This document shows, in pieces, positions 1-7,743 of a stretch of 64,000 nucleotides of DNA (position 1 is its first letter; each line of letters opens with the position of its first letter). The position numbers and the translations under genes are program-made. This DNA is from an uncultured Spirochaetales bacterium. GTDB lineage: Bacteria > UBP6 > UBA1177. The stretch is from contig CACYHH010000003.1 of NCBI GenBank assembly GCA_902774115.1, positions 127,580-191,579 of the forward strand. Direction: 5' to 3'. The notes under the pieces were generated by a model that saw only the letters and a program-made list of their open reading frames with translations, was not told the DNA's origin and searched no databases.

Positions 1-1826
1 AAAAACCTACAAAAGCCAACGAATTCAGAAGACTTTTTCTGAACAGTTATGACAGATATAATTTTTCCGGAAATCTTCAGCATACCATAACAGGTACAAA
101 CCGCGCGGCTTCTGTGGAATTATACGGCGATGTTTATCTGGAAATAGATAACGACAGCAACACTCAAGGTTACGGATATCTCATGACATCACACAATAAT
201 TTTAATAGGATTATGCAAAATTATCCGGAACTAGATTTCCGTCAGTTTTATAATGACATAAATTATGCTTATTTGTATGGCAAACATGATAATGTTGGTA
301 GCGTCGGTTTGTTTAGAGCCAACGATTCTTACGGTGATGATTATGATTTATGTTTGAGGGGAGTTTATGATACTATAAATTTGGACAACAATCCAACAAG
401 AATAGAATGTGTAAGATTTAATACCATTAATCTTCCTTTTAATAGCGGTGCTAACACGGATCATGATGAATTCCTGAGCAGAGTTTATTTAGGTAATCAG
501 CAAAAATTTGAAAGATATGCTGATAATTATTCTCTTTTAATGCTTTCTGGTCATGGCACATATTCTTCAACTGTCATGAAAATTTGGATTCCTTACGCTT
601 CAGACAACGATAACTTTAATATTCAAATAAAAAAAGATGGTTCAGATCCATATTCAAAGAATTTAGGCAAACAAAATACCCGTTGGATGGAAACAACATC
701 CTGTAAATCGATGGGCAATAGTAATACAAGTTGGAGTGAAGTCGGAAAAATTTATTATAATATTTTAACAAGATTAAATGGTGTCGGGGGTTATAGAAAA
801 AATTCATCATGGGACGGCTGGAACGATACTTATAATTATTATGATCATTGGCATGATTTAACAGGTAGAAACAAAACCGTTTCAAAAGCTTGGATCGATT
901 CTTGGAGCGAATCTTTTATCGGAGATGATGACAGGGATGCCCGTTTTTTGACACTGGAAAAATGCGATTGCTCAGATACAAGCTGCAGTGGAACATACAT
1001 GAAAAATGATTATTTTTACAATGTTTCGACTGGTCCAAAAGCGCAAAAAACAGGTTTGACAAATTACACTCATTATTGTGTCAGAGACCGAGAATCTCCG
1101 AATTTTAACGGTATCCAAAGGAGTTCAAGCAAGTCATCACAGGAATATCCCGAAGAATTTTCAACTTATTCTTATGATTCTGCTCCTAATTGGCTGATTG
1201 AACAGCTTTTCGATGTCAAAATAGATGAAAATAGTGCCAAATTCAGAGATAATACTCACTATAATTACAAAGATAATTATTTGATTCTGACTAGAAAAGA
1301 CAAAAATATTTCAGCCGTAATAAACAGGGAAATGGCTTCGTTTGAAGATGAAGAAGAGTCTGAAAAGACGGTCTGGGATAAATTCAATGAAGCGAAAGAA
1401 GCAGCTGAAACCTTGACTTCAATAGAACTTGAATATGCTGGTATTTCAAGGGATGTGAACGAGGCTTTTGAAGTCGGCGGAAACGGAGAGTCTCTCGGCA
1501 AAATGATAAATTCCGTTATCTTTGTTTTCCGACCTATAATTAACGGGATTCCGATATTCTCTGAAAGCATAGAAGTTGAATATGATGCCGAAGGATTCTA
1601 CCAGTTGCGCTCGAATGTTCCTTATTCCGTCTCTGAAATAAAAAGAGGCACTATAAAATCTGAAAAGCAGGTAGAGGAAGAAATATATTCTGCTCTCGGA
1701 AAGAACGAAGAAAAAATCATAGCTTATGTTTTAAACGAGGATGGCAAGTTCATTTTATCCGCTGTCGCAAAAGATGATGCAAACGAAACATTTTTAACAA
1801 TTTCGCTGGAGGAAAACCATGACTAA
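1..1826 (+). CDS. Caspase-like (clan CD-type) secreted protein, 5' truncated
   Basis: The reading frame is open from base 3 to the stop at 1824-1826, so the true start lies before the window; a GTG at 114 is only an internal Val. About 607 residues are visible. Counting from base 114, Ser-Gly-His-Gly (His147) and, 50 residues later, Thr-Thr-Ser-Cys-Lys (Cys197) are arranged like the His-Gly / Cys dyad of clan CD peptidases (caspases, gingipains and DUF6345-like proteins). The C-terminal third is acidic, with no recognised domain. Its stop overlaps the next lipoprotein gene by 8 bases, so the two are probably co-transcribed. Codon use is clearly richer in A/T than most of the window. Function is inferred from the dyad only; it could equally be a non-catalytic beta-rich surface protein. 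Confidence 0.5.
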   Translation, partial: KPTKANEFRRLFLNSYDRYNFSGNLQHTITGTNRAASVELYGDVYLEIDNDSNTQGYGYLMTSHNNFNRIMQNYPELDFRQFYNDINYAYLYGKHDNVGSVGLFRANDSYGDDYDLCLRGVYDTINLDNNPTRIECVRFNTINLPFNSGANTDHDEFLSRVYLGNQQKFERYADNYSLLMLSGHGTYSSTVMKIWIPYASDNDNFNIQIKKDGSDPYSKNLGKQNTRWMETTSCKSMGNSNTSWSEVGKIYYNILTRLNGVGGYRKNSSWDGWNDTYNYYDHWHDLTGRNKTVSKAWIDSWSESFIGDDDRDARFLTLEKCDCSDTSCSGTYMKNDYFYNVSTGPKAQKTGLTNYTHYCVRDRESPNFNGIQRSSSKSSQEYPEEFSTYSYDSAPNWLIEQLFDVKIDENSAKFRDNTHYNYKDNYLILTRKDKNISAVINREMASFEDEEESEKTVWDKFNEAKEAAETLTSIELEYAGISRDVNEAFEVGGNGESLGKMINSVIFVFRPIINGIPIFSESIEVEYDAEGFYQLRSNVPYSVSEIKRGTIKSEKQVEEEIYSALGKNEEKIIAYVLNEDGKFILSAVAKDDANETFLTISLEENHD

Positions 1827-2517
1827 GAAATTATTGTTTATCATAATTTCAGCCGTTTTTATGTTTTTAGGCTGCAGTAGTAATGATTCCTGTACAACAA
1901 CTCATTCATACGGAACAAACTCTTTCACTAAAGATGTCGGAAACACTTGTCTGGAAAAGCTTGCAGGAGAAATTTGCTACAGAAATTCAAGCAAGGAAGA
2001 TGTGGCAAAAATCGTTGCCAAACTGCAGGAATATGAATTTGTTTTTCGCAAGGATGATTGTCGAGACCTGAATGAAAAAGATGAATATGGAAACTATAAA
2101 ACAGTTAAATGTCCCGATTTTATTCCTGAATCTTTAAAGATGGTAAAGATTGCCGGATGTGAAATCTACACGGTTGAACCCAATACCAATTGTTTCGAGG
2201 GATGCCCGAAAATCTTTTTTGAAACCGATAATGACTATTTTAAAACCGTGGCTTATGTAAACGGTGAATCGGCAAACATAGATTATATGGAATTGTTTTC
2301 ACAAAGTGTTGACGGGAATATATATTTTAGAAATGAACAGAACCGAGAAACCGTAAGACGCACAAGTTTCCATTGGTTTGAAAAAGCTGAAGACGGCGCA
2401 GATGTTGAAAAAGGTGTAATAATTTACATGGAAATTGTTGATCCGAGTGTCGTAGAAGACGAGCCTGTTCCCGACGAAGATGCTGATATCGAAATGAATG
2501 AAGAAGATGTGGAATAA
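1819..2517 (+). CDS. Lipoprotein, paralogue 1 of a tandem pair
   Basis: A 232-residue predicted lipoprotein. Its signal peptide ends in the lipobox Phe-Leu-Gly-Cys (Cys19), followed by Ser-Ser, which is compatible with outer-membrane sorting. The mature part has eight or more cysteines, probably disulfide-bonded in the periplasm or at the surface, and an acidic tail rich in Asp/Glu. It is clearly homologous to the next gene: both share the signal peptide, the Cys-Pro-Asp-Phe-Ile-Pro segment and the tail (MEIVDPS...DEDADIEMNEE). The gene overlaps the caspase-like gene by 8 bases and precedes its paralogue by 12 bases, suggesting a three-gene unit. I do not recognise a family, and function is unknown. 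Confidence 0.8.
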   Translation: MTKKLLFIIISAVFMFLGCSSNDSCTTTHSYGTNSFTKDVGNTCLEKLAGEICYRNSSKEDVAKIVAKLQEYEFVFRKDDCRDLNEKDEYGNYKTVKCPDFIPESLKMVKIAGCEIYTVEPNTNCFEGCPKIFFETDNDYFKTVAYVNGESANIDYMELFSQSVDGNIYFRNEQNRETVRRTSFHWFEKAEDGADVEKGVIIYMEIVDPSVVEDEPVPDEDADIEMNEEDVE

Positions 2518-2529
2518 TGGAGGCTAGCA

Positions 2530-3192
2530 ATGATTAAAAAGTTGTTTTTTATTGTAATTTCAGCCGTTTTCATGTTTTTGAGCTGTGGCGGAAACGATTC
2601 CTGTTCTACATCAAAATCTTACGGAATAAATTCTCTAACAAGAAAAGATGTTGCACAAACATGTTATGAAAAGATTTCCGAAAGCAGTTGTTACAGGAAT
2701 TATACTTCAGAACAGGTTGAAAGCATCATTCGTGAATGGCAGGATAAAAAATTCGTATTTCATAAAGATAGTTGCAAAGACTTGAAAGACCCTGACAAAA
2801 CTGTTGAATGCCCTGATTTTATCCCAGATCTTTTTAATTTTTCAAAGCTTGAAGGTTGTGAGATTTACACAATAGATCCTGATACCAAATGTGATGCTCC
2901 GTGCTATGATTTATATTTTTCCACAAACGACAGGTATTTTCCAAAAGCGTTTTTCCAAGAATTCGGCGAGAAATACATAAATTCCGTGAGCAGTGACGGA
3001 TTGGTAAAATTCTCTTCTACTATTGAGCTGAACGGTTCAACAAGTGCTTCTTTCGTCTGGTCTGAAAAGGCAGAAGACGGTGCAGAGATTGAAAAAGGTG
3101 TAAGAGTTTACATGGAAATTGTTGATCCGAGTGACGTAGAAGACGAGCTGGTATCAGATGAAGATGCCGATATCGAAATGAATGAAGAATAG
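2530..3192 (+). CDS. Lipoprotein, paralogue 2 of a tandem pair
   Basis: A 220-residue predicted lipoprotein with lipobox Phe-Leu-Ser-Cys (Cys19) followed by Gly-Gly. It is a tandem duplicate of the preceding gene, with conserved cysteine spacing in the N-terminal half, the same Cys-Pro-Asp-Phe-Ile-Pro element and a nearly identical acidic tail; the middle (roughly residues 120-185) has diverged. A GGAGG-type ribosome site (tggaggc) sits just ahead of ATG 2530. It ends 29 bases from the convergent PHP gene, with no hairpin terminator between them. Function is unknown; duplication followed by central divergence would suit a binding or recognition role, but that is inference. Confidence 0.8.
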   Translation: MIKKLFFIVISAVFMFLSCGGNDSCSTSKSYGINSLTRKDVAQTCYEKISESSCYRNYTSEQVESIIREWQDKKFVFHKDSCKDLKDPDKTVECPDFIPDLFNFSKLEGCEIYTIDPDTKCDAPCYDLYFSTNDRYFPKAFFQEFGEKYINSVSSDGLVKFSSTIELNGSTSASFVWSEKAEDGAEIEKGVRVYMEIVDPSDVEDELVSDEDADIEMNEE

Positions 3193-3221
3193 GGATTTAA
3201 AAAAAAATTTGATTGCAAATC

Positions 3222-3899
3222 TTAAGAGTTTTCAAAAAGGAATTTATCTGAAAAGAGGTCTTTGTCGAGCCCTGAAAAGTTGTTTCTGAAGAAAGTGAGT
3301 CCTCTATCGACGCTTTCAAGCTGCGAGGCGCGGTGAAGGTCGGTTCCGAGATTGTCGATGATCTCCTTTTCCAGAAAGCGGATGACCTGCTTTTTCTTAA
3401 TATGGAATGAGGCTTTGGCTAAAGTCCGCACCGAAGACTGGAAGAAAACTTTGTACTTTTTCTTCAGTTCAAGCCAGAACTCGTCATCCTTCAGATACCT
3501 TTCGATATGTGCCAGAAGCGGGATAAAACCGCCTGCGTTAAGCGAAAAAACAGAGGCTTCAATCTCCTTTTTGCCGACAAACGGGGAAAATTCGACCATT
3601 ATCACTTTGTAGCCGTTTTTTGTCCGCGAAAATTCGCGGTGGTCGGAAAGCGCCTTTATTTTCGGGACATTGCACATATATTCGAAGCTGAAACGCCTGA
3701 CCATCGTTTTGCCGAGTGCCGAAATCCGCCCCGTGACGATATTCGGATCGGGATTGTAAAGAGAGTGAAACTTGTGCGGAGTGGGAACAATCTCGATGTA
3801 GCCCAGAGAAGACATTTCTTTAATTATTTCAAGCGTTTCTGAAATTTCTTCGGGGCCGTCGTCCAGCCCCGGAAGAAGATGTGAGTGAAGATCGATCAT
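3222..3899 (-). CDS. CpsB/YwqE-like PHP-domain phosphatase
   Basis: A 225-residue protein with the PHP metal-binding start Asp3-x-His5-x-His7, then Leu-Leu-Pro-Gly-Leu-Asp-Asp-Gly, and a later Pro-Thr-Pro-His. These are hallmarks of the CpsB/CapC/YwqE family of Mn-dependent protein-tyrosine phosphatases that act on tyrosine kinases of capsule or exopolysaccharide export. A C-terminal Thr-Asp-Leu-His fits the last metal ligand. The length is slightly below the usual ~240-255 residues. It lies 12 bases downstream of iorB on the same strand and has no clear ribosome site of its own, so it is probably read from the ior transcript. No capsule kinase or polymerase is visible nearby, so its substrate is unclear. 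Confidence 0.75.
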   Translation of the reverse strand: MIDLHSHLLPGLDDGPEEISETLEIIKEMSSLGYIEIVPTPHKFHSLYNPDPNIVTGRISALGKTMVRRFSFEYMCNVPKIKALSDHREFSRTKNGYKVIMVEFSPFVGKKEIEASVFSLNAGGFIPLLAHIERYLKDDEFWLELKKKYKVFFQSSVRTLAKASFHIKKKQVIRFLEKEIIDNLGTDLHRASQLESVDRGLTFFRNNFSGLDKDLFSDKFLFENS

Positions 3900-3911
3900 T
3901 GATTTGAAGAA

Positions 3912-4502
3912 CTACTTTTTCGAATTTTTCTCGGCGAATTCCCAGCCTGCATTGATCGCTGCAAGGTTTGCTTTGACGATTTCTTCGCCTTTGCTTCCGA
4001 AAATGACCTCGACGCCTTTTCTGATGATGTTGATGTCAAGACCGGTGAAAAGGCTTGCAGCGCCTGCGATGACCATGTTCATGCCGCGTGCGTTGTTAAC
4101 TTCCTTTGCGATTCCGTCGCCGTCGATAGCGATGCAGCGGGGCTGTTTTTTAAGTTCAGCCATAAGCTCGTCAACGTCCGGATAGTTGTCGATATTGATG
4201 AACGGGTTGGTGTTTGTTACGATCCAGCCTGTTTCCGGGTTGAGCCACGGAAGGTAACGGAGCGATTCCATCGGCTCTACGCTGATGATGATGTCAGCTT
4301 TTCCCATCGGAACGAGGTCGCTCCAGATCGGTTTGTCGGAAATTCTGAAGTGGCTCTGAACGTCGCCGCCGCGCTGGCTCATGCCGTGAACTTCGGCCTG
4401 TTTGAGGTAAAGACCGCTTTCAACTGCGGCATAACCGAAGATCTGCGCGATCGAAAGAATGCCCTGACCGCCTACACCTGCAAGAATCATATCACATTTC
4501 AT
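3912..4502 (-). CDS. iorB: Indolepyruvate ferredoxin oxidoreductase, beta subunit
   Basis: A 196-residue gamma-domain protein of the pyruvate:ferredoxin oxidoreductase superfamily. The N-terminus carries Ala-Gly-Val-Gly-Gly-Gln-Gly (residues 8-14) and the family segment VHGMSQRGG. With IorA it oxidatively decarboxylates arylpyruvates (indolepyruvate, phenylpyruvate) to aryl-acetyl-CoA, reducing ferredoxin, or runs in reverse in anaerobes. A strong AAGGAGGTG ribosome site lies 6 bases before ATG 4502, and iorA ends 12 bases upstream, giving the standard iorA-iorB order. The length is normal for the family (about 190-200 residues). Confidence 0.9.
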   Translation of the reverse strand: MKCDMILAGVGGQGILSIAQIFGYAAVESGLYLKQAEVHGMSQRGGDVQSHFRISDKPIWSDLVPMGKADIIISVEPMESLRYLPWLNPETGWIVTNTNPFINIDNYPDVDELMAELKKQPRCIAIDGDGIAKEVNNARGMNMVIAGAASLFTGLDINIIRKGVEVIFGSKGEEIVKANLAAINAGWEFAEKNSKK

Positions 4503-4514
4503 AAGAGCACCTCC

Positions 4515-6119
4515 TTACTTCTTTGCCGCTTTGGTTTTTCTTCTTAAAGTCTGCATACATTCTCTCTGCGGAATGATGACAGAAACGCCGTTGTATTCGA
4601 TCTCTTCGGTGATGACTTTGACCATTTCCTCGTGGTTAGCCTTGGTCGGAACGACTACGCGGATGTGGTTCTCGTCAACGCCGAGACCTTTTACTATCTG
4701 GTAAAGTCTTCCTTCAGCGTGCGATTTCTGGCCGCCCGTCATACCGGTGGTCGAGTTGTCGCTGATGAAAACGACGATGTTCGCCTTGTCGATGACTGCA
4801 TCGAGAAGACCTGTCATGCCGCTGTGGGTGAAGGTCGAGTCGCCGATTACAGCGCAAGCCGGGAACATTCCCGCGTCAGCCGCACCTTTTGCCATCGTGA
4901 TGCTTGCACCCATGTCAACACAGCTGTTTACTGCCTGGAAAGGCGGAAGTGCGCCGAGAGTATAGCATCCGATATCGCCGAAAAGGTGTCCGTCGCCGTA
5001 TTTGTCTTTGACTGCTTCGACATAAGCTGCATAGAAGTCTGCGTGACTGCAGCCGGGGCAGAGTTTCGGAGGTCTTCCTGCAACAAGTGCCGGAACCGGT
5101 TCGCCGACAGCTTCCTTGAGCCCCAGAGCTTCAGCGATGAGGTTCGGGTTGAGCTCGCCGTCACGCGGAAGTTCGCCCGACATTCTTCCCTGAACTTTGA
5201 CATCCTTGTCGAGAAGGCCGCGGAGAGCTTCTTCGACCATCGGCATACCTTCTTCGAGAACGAGAACTTTCTCGCATTCCGAAGCGAGGCGAGCGATGAG
5301 TTTTTTCGGAGCCGGATACTGGCAGACTTTGACTACCGGATAGGGGCAGACGCCGTCGAAATTTTCCATGAGGTAGTTGAACGCAAGACCGCATGCGATG
5401 ATGCCGAGCGACTTGTCTGCGCCGTCGATGTATTTGTTCCAAGGAGAGTTTTCGGACTCTTCCATGAATTTTTTCTGGTTTTCGAGAGTTCTTCTGTAGC
5501 TCTTTTTCGCAAGTGCCGGAAGAAGGACGAACTGGCGTTTGTCTTCCGGAAGCTTGAGTTCTTTCGGAGCGATCGGATCTCTGAGTTCAACGCCGGAACG
5601 GGAGTGCGAAAGACGTGTCGTGACACGCATAAGAACCGGAGTTTTGTATTTTTCGGAAAGTTCGTAGCCGTGGAAAACCATGTCGTAAGCTTCCTGCTGG
5701 TTTGACGGTTCAAGGATCGGAAGAAGGGCGAACTTTGCAAGGATCCTCGAATCCTGCTCGTCCTGGGAAGAGTGCATGCTCGGATCGTCAGCAACCGTTA
5801 CGATGCAGCCGCCGTTCGCACCGGTAACGCCGGAGTTTACGAACGGGTCCATTGCGACGTTGAGGCCGACGTGCTTCATCATAGCCATGCTTCTTTTGCC
5901 TGCATAGCTCATTCCGAGAGCGCCTTCAACAGCGGTCTTTTCGTTTGCCGACCATGTTCTGTGAACGTTTCTTTCAGCTGCGGCTTTGGAAGCCTGAGCA
6001 TACTCCATAATTTCTGTCGAAGGAGTGCCGGGGTAAGCGTAAAATCCCGAAATACCGGCATCAAGAGCCGCCTGGGCGATAGCTTCATCGCCTAAAATCA
6101 TCATTTTCTTCTTAGTCAC
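4515..6119 (-). CDS. iorA: Indolepyruvate ferredoxin oxidoreductase, alpha subunit, lacking the ferredoxin domain
   Basis: A 534-residue thiamine-diphosphate enzyme. The N-terminal pyrimidine-binding domain shows GDEAIAQAALDAGI and YPGTPSTE. A C-terminal TPP domain (roughly residues 350-500) carries CPGC and the Gly-Asp-Ser...Asn-Ser-Thr-Thr Mg/TPP motif. Start is GTG 6119, fixed by GGAGG 5 bases upstream. Usual IorA proteins are about 600-650 residues and end in a two-cluster [4Fe-4S] ferredoxin domain; this one stops at QRECMQTLRRKTKAAKK with only one of the expected cysteines. Electrons would therefore have to go to a separate ferredoxin. It forms an operon with iorB and the PHP gene; I see no convincing promoter upstream. 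Confidence 0.9.
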   Translation of the reverse strand: MTKKKMMILGDEAIAQAALDAGISGFYAYPGTPSTEIMEYAQASKAAAERNVHRTWSANEKTAVEGALGMSYAGKRSMAMMKHVGLNVAMDPFVNSGVTGANGGCIVTVADDPSMHSSQDEQDSRILAKFALLPILEPSNQQEAYDMVFHGYELSEKYKTPVLMRVTTRLSHSRSGVELRDPIAPKELKLPEDKRQFVLLPALAKKSYRRTLENQKKFMEESENSPWNKYIDGADKSLGIIACGLAFNYLMENFDGVCPYPVVKVCQYPAPKKLIARLASECEKVLVLEEGMPMVEEALRGLLDKDVKVQGRMSGELPRDGELNPNLIAEALGLKEAVGEPVPALVAGRPPKLCPGCSHADFYAAYVEAVKDKYGDGHLFGDIGCYTLGALPPFQAVNSCVDMGASITMAKGAADAGMFPACAVIGDSTFTHSGMTGLLDAVIDKANIVVFISDNSTTGMTGGQKSHAEGRLYQIVKGLGVDENHIRVVVPTKANHEEMVKVITEEIEYNGVSVIIPQRECMQTLRRKTKAAKK

Positions 6120-6259
6120 GATAACCTCCAGAATATCAAAAAAAATAAACCGAAACTTGAATCAACTTAAAAAACGCGGGTCACTCTAACATTTTGAAAT
6201 AGCAATGGTCAAATTTTTTCTGTTCTAGGGTGTGAAATGGAGAAAATATCGGATTTTTC

Positions 6260-6287
6260 TTGTTTTTTTATTTGAAATTTTAATAAT
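6260..6287 (+). promoter_or_regulatory. Promoter of the repeat lipoprotein gene
   Basis: TTGTTT (6260-6265), 16 bases, AATAAT (6282-6287), 30 bases before ATG 6318. The -35 matches three positions only, so the call rests mainly on the -10 and spacing. Confidence 0.45.
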
Positions 6288-6317
6288 TGATGAGGTTTTT
6301 ATAAAAAGGGGATGCTC

Positions 6318-7592
6318 ATGAAACGAATTCTTTGTCTGATTCTTGTTTTTGTCGCGGTTTTCGCTGTTTCATGCGGCGGCAAGAAAAAAACGCAGGAAGA
6401 ACACGACTATGTCGAGAAAGTGTCTAAAGAAATCAAGGCAGAGGAAGGCGGGACGCTTGAAAGTTCCGACGGAAAAACCTCGGTCGAAGTTCCTGCCGGC
6501 GCGCTGGACAGTGACACTGTGATCACGATGACGATTTATGAATCCGAAGGTTACAAGGGAAGTGAAGACGAGGATATCATAACAAAAGTCGTCGAGCTGG
6601 AGCCGTCAGGCACGATTTTCAAGAAACCGGTCATTATCACGATGGCAAGCCGGAAAGAAGTCAAAGAGAAAACAGTCTCGGCGGCTGTTTACAGCGAGTC
6701 AGAAGGCGAATGTAGCTATAGCGATCGCGGTGCTTATGTGCTACTTGCCGGAAGAGATGAAGAGGGTGTCCCGGTAATTATGACTGCCGCAGGTGATCAG
6801 GTCATGCTGAACGCGGCAGGAGATCCGATTATGATGGGGGAAAGCGGAGAGCCGATAATGTTTGCTGTGCCGGGAAATCCGATCATGCTCAGGAGAGTCG
6901 GAGAGCCGACAATGTTTACGGCAGCCGGAGACCCGATAATGAACTTGGCTGCAGGCGATCCGGTAATGATGATGACGGGTCACTTCACGGCTTTCACTTT
7001 TATCGCAATCGACCCGGAAAAAAACAAACCGGTTGAAACGACCGAAGATCACGAAATGTCGGATGAAGATGATGAAGATGAAGATGAAGATGAAGATGAA
7101 GATGAAGAACCCGTTTCTGTTGCAGAATGCGGGAACGGCGTTGTCGAGAAAGGGGAGGAATGCGATGCAGGAGATGACAACGGCAGAGTGTTCTGCGACT
7201 ACGGTGAAGAGAGGTGTGAACTCTGCTCGCTTTCATGTGAACTGGAACAGGGCATTGTATCGTACTGCGGCGACGGCTTAATTGATTCTTTGGAGGGAGA
7301 AACCTGCGACGACGGCGCAATTTTTAACGGAAATTATGCTCACTGCAATGCTTCGTGCAGCGGTCCGTCCCGTTACTGCGGAGACGGTCATATCGATGAA
7401 GATGAGGGCGAAATATGTGACGACGGTACCGACAACCAGGCTTACGGTCACTGCAACGCATGGTGCGACGGTCCCGCTCCTTACTGCGGCGACGGCTCAG
7501 TTGATGTCTTGGAAGGAGAAGCGTGCGATGACGGCAACAATGAAGACGGTGACTCCTGCTCGGCTGACTGCCTGACTGTTACAGTTCCATGA
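6318..7592 (+). CDS. Lipoprotein with ZU5-like domain, nine-residue G-D-P-I-M repeats and Cys-rich repeats
   Basis: A 424-residue lipoprotein with lipobox Ala-Val-Ser-Cys-Gly-Gly. ATG 6318 is preferred over ATG 6312 because the ribosome site AAGGGG abuts 6312 and is well spaced from 6318. Residues ~30-145 resemble a ZU5-like beta domain (GGTLESSDGKTSVEVPAGAL). Next come seven nine-residue repeats (x-G-[DEN]-P-[IVT]-M-x3), an Asp/Glu linker, and four cysteine repeats of the form CGDG-x-[IV]-D-x3-E-G-E-x-C-D-D-G, the Myxococcus cysteine-rich type (DUF4215-like). It is probably exposed on the cell surface. It has its own promoter at 6260-6287. Function is unknown; the layout (anchor, folded domain, spacer, Cys-rich end) suggests adhesion. 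Confidence 0.8.
   Translation: MKRILCLILVFVAVFAVSCGGKKKTQEEHDYVEKVSKEIKAEEGGTLESSDGKTSVEVPAGALDSDTVITMTIYESEGYKGSEDEDIITKVVELEPSGTIFKKPVIITMASRKEVKEKTVSAAVYSESEGECSYSDRGAYVLLAGRDEEGVPVIMTAAGDQVMLNAAGDPIMMGESGEPIMFAVPGNPIMLRRVGEPTMFTAAGDPIMNLAAGDPVMMMTGHFTAFTFIAIDPEKNKPVETTEDHEMSDEDDEDEDEDEDEDEEPVSVAECGNGVVEKGEECDAGDDNGRVFCDYGEERCELCSLSCELEQGIVSYCGDGLIDSLEGETCDDGAIFNGNYAHCNASCSGPSRYCGDGHIDEDEGEICDDGTDNQAYGHCNAWCDGPAPYCGDGSVDVLEGEACDDGNNEDGDSCSADCLTVTVP
6789..6977 (+). repeat. Seven 27-base tandem repeats (nine-residue G-D-P-I-M units)
   Basis: The gene at 6318 carries seven in-frame 27-base units, each coding x-G-[DEN]-P/Q-[IVT]-M-x3. At DNA level the units differ, so this is an old protein repeat rather than a slipped microsatellite. 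Seven strands of regular Gly/Pro/Met spacing could form a small solenoid or a stalk between the ZU5-like and Cys-rich parts. Confidence 0.85.
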
Positions 7593-7690
7593 TGTGAATG
7601 CTAAGCGCGGGGCGACGGATAGATATCCTGCCCGCTGTGTCCGTTCTTCTGAATAGTTTTCCTTTTCTTGTCAGATTTCTCCAAAAAAAG

Positions 7691-7718
7691 TGGAAAAAAA
7701 GACTTTTTCGTGTAATAT
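7691..7718 (+). promoter_or_regulatory. Candidate murA promoter
   Basis: TGGAAA (7691-7696), 16 bases, TAATAT (7713-7718). It lies 25 bases before GTG 7744 and supports that start over GTG 7690, which would sit inside it. Confidence 0.45.
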
Positions 7719-7743
7719 ACCCCGGCTTTTTTGGAGACTGTTC

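Noticed and set aside
4632-5705. A 357-codon plus-strand frame opposite iorA
   Set aside because: Shadow of a conserved enzyme; lacks a ribosome site and domain.
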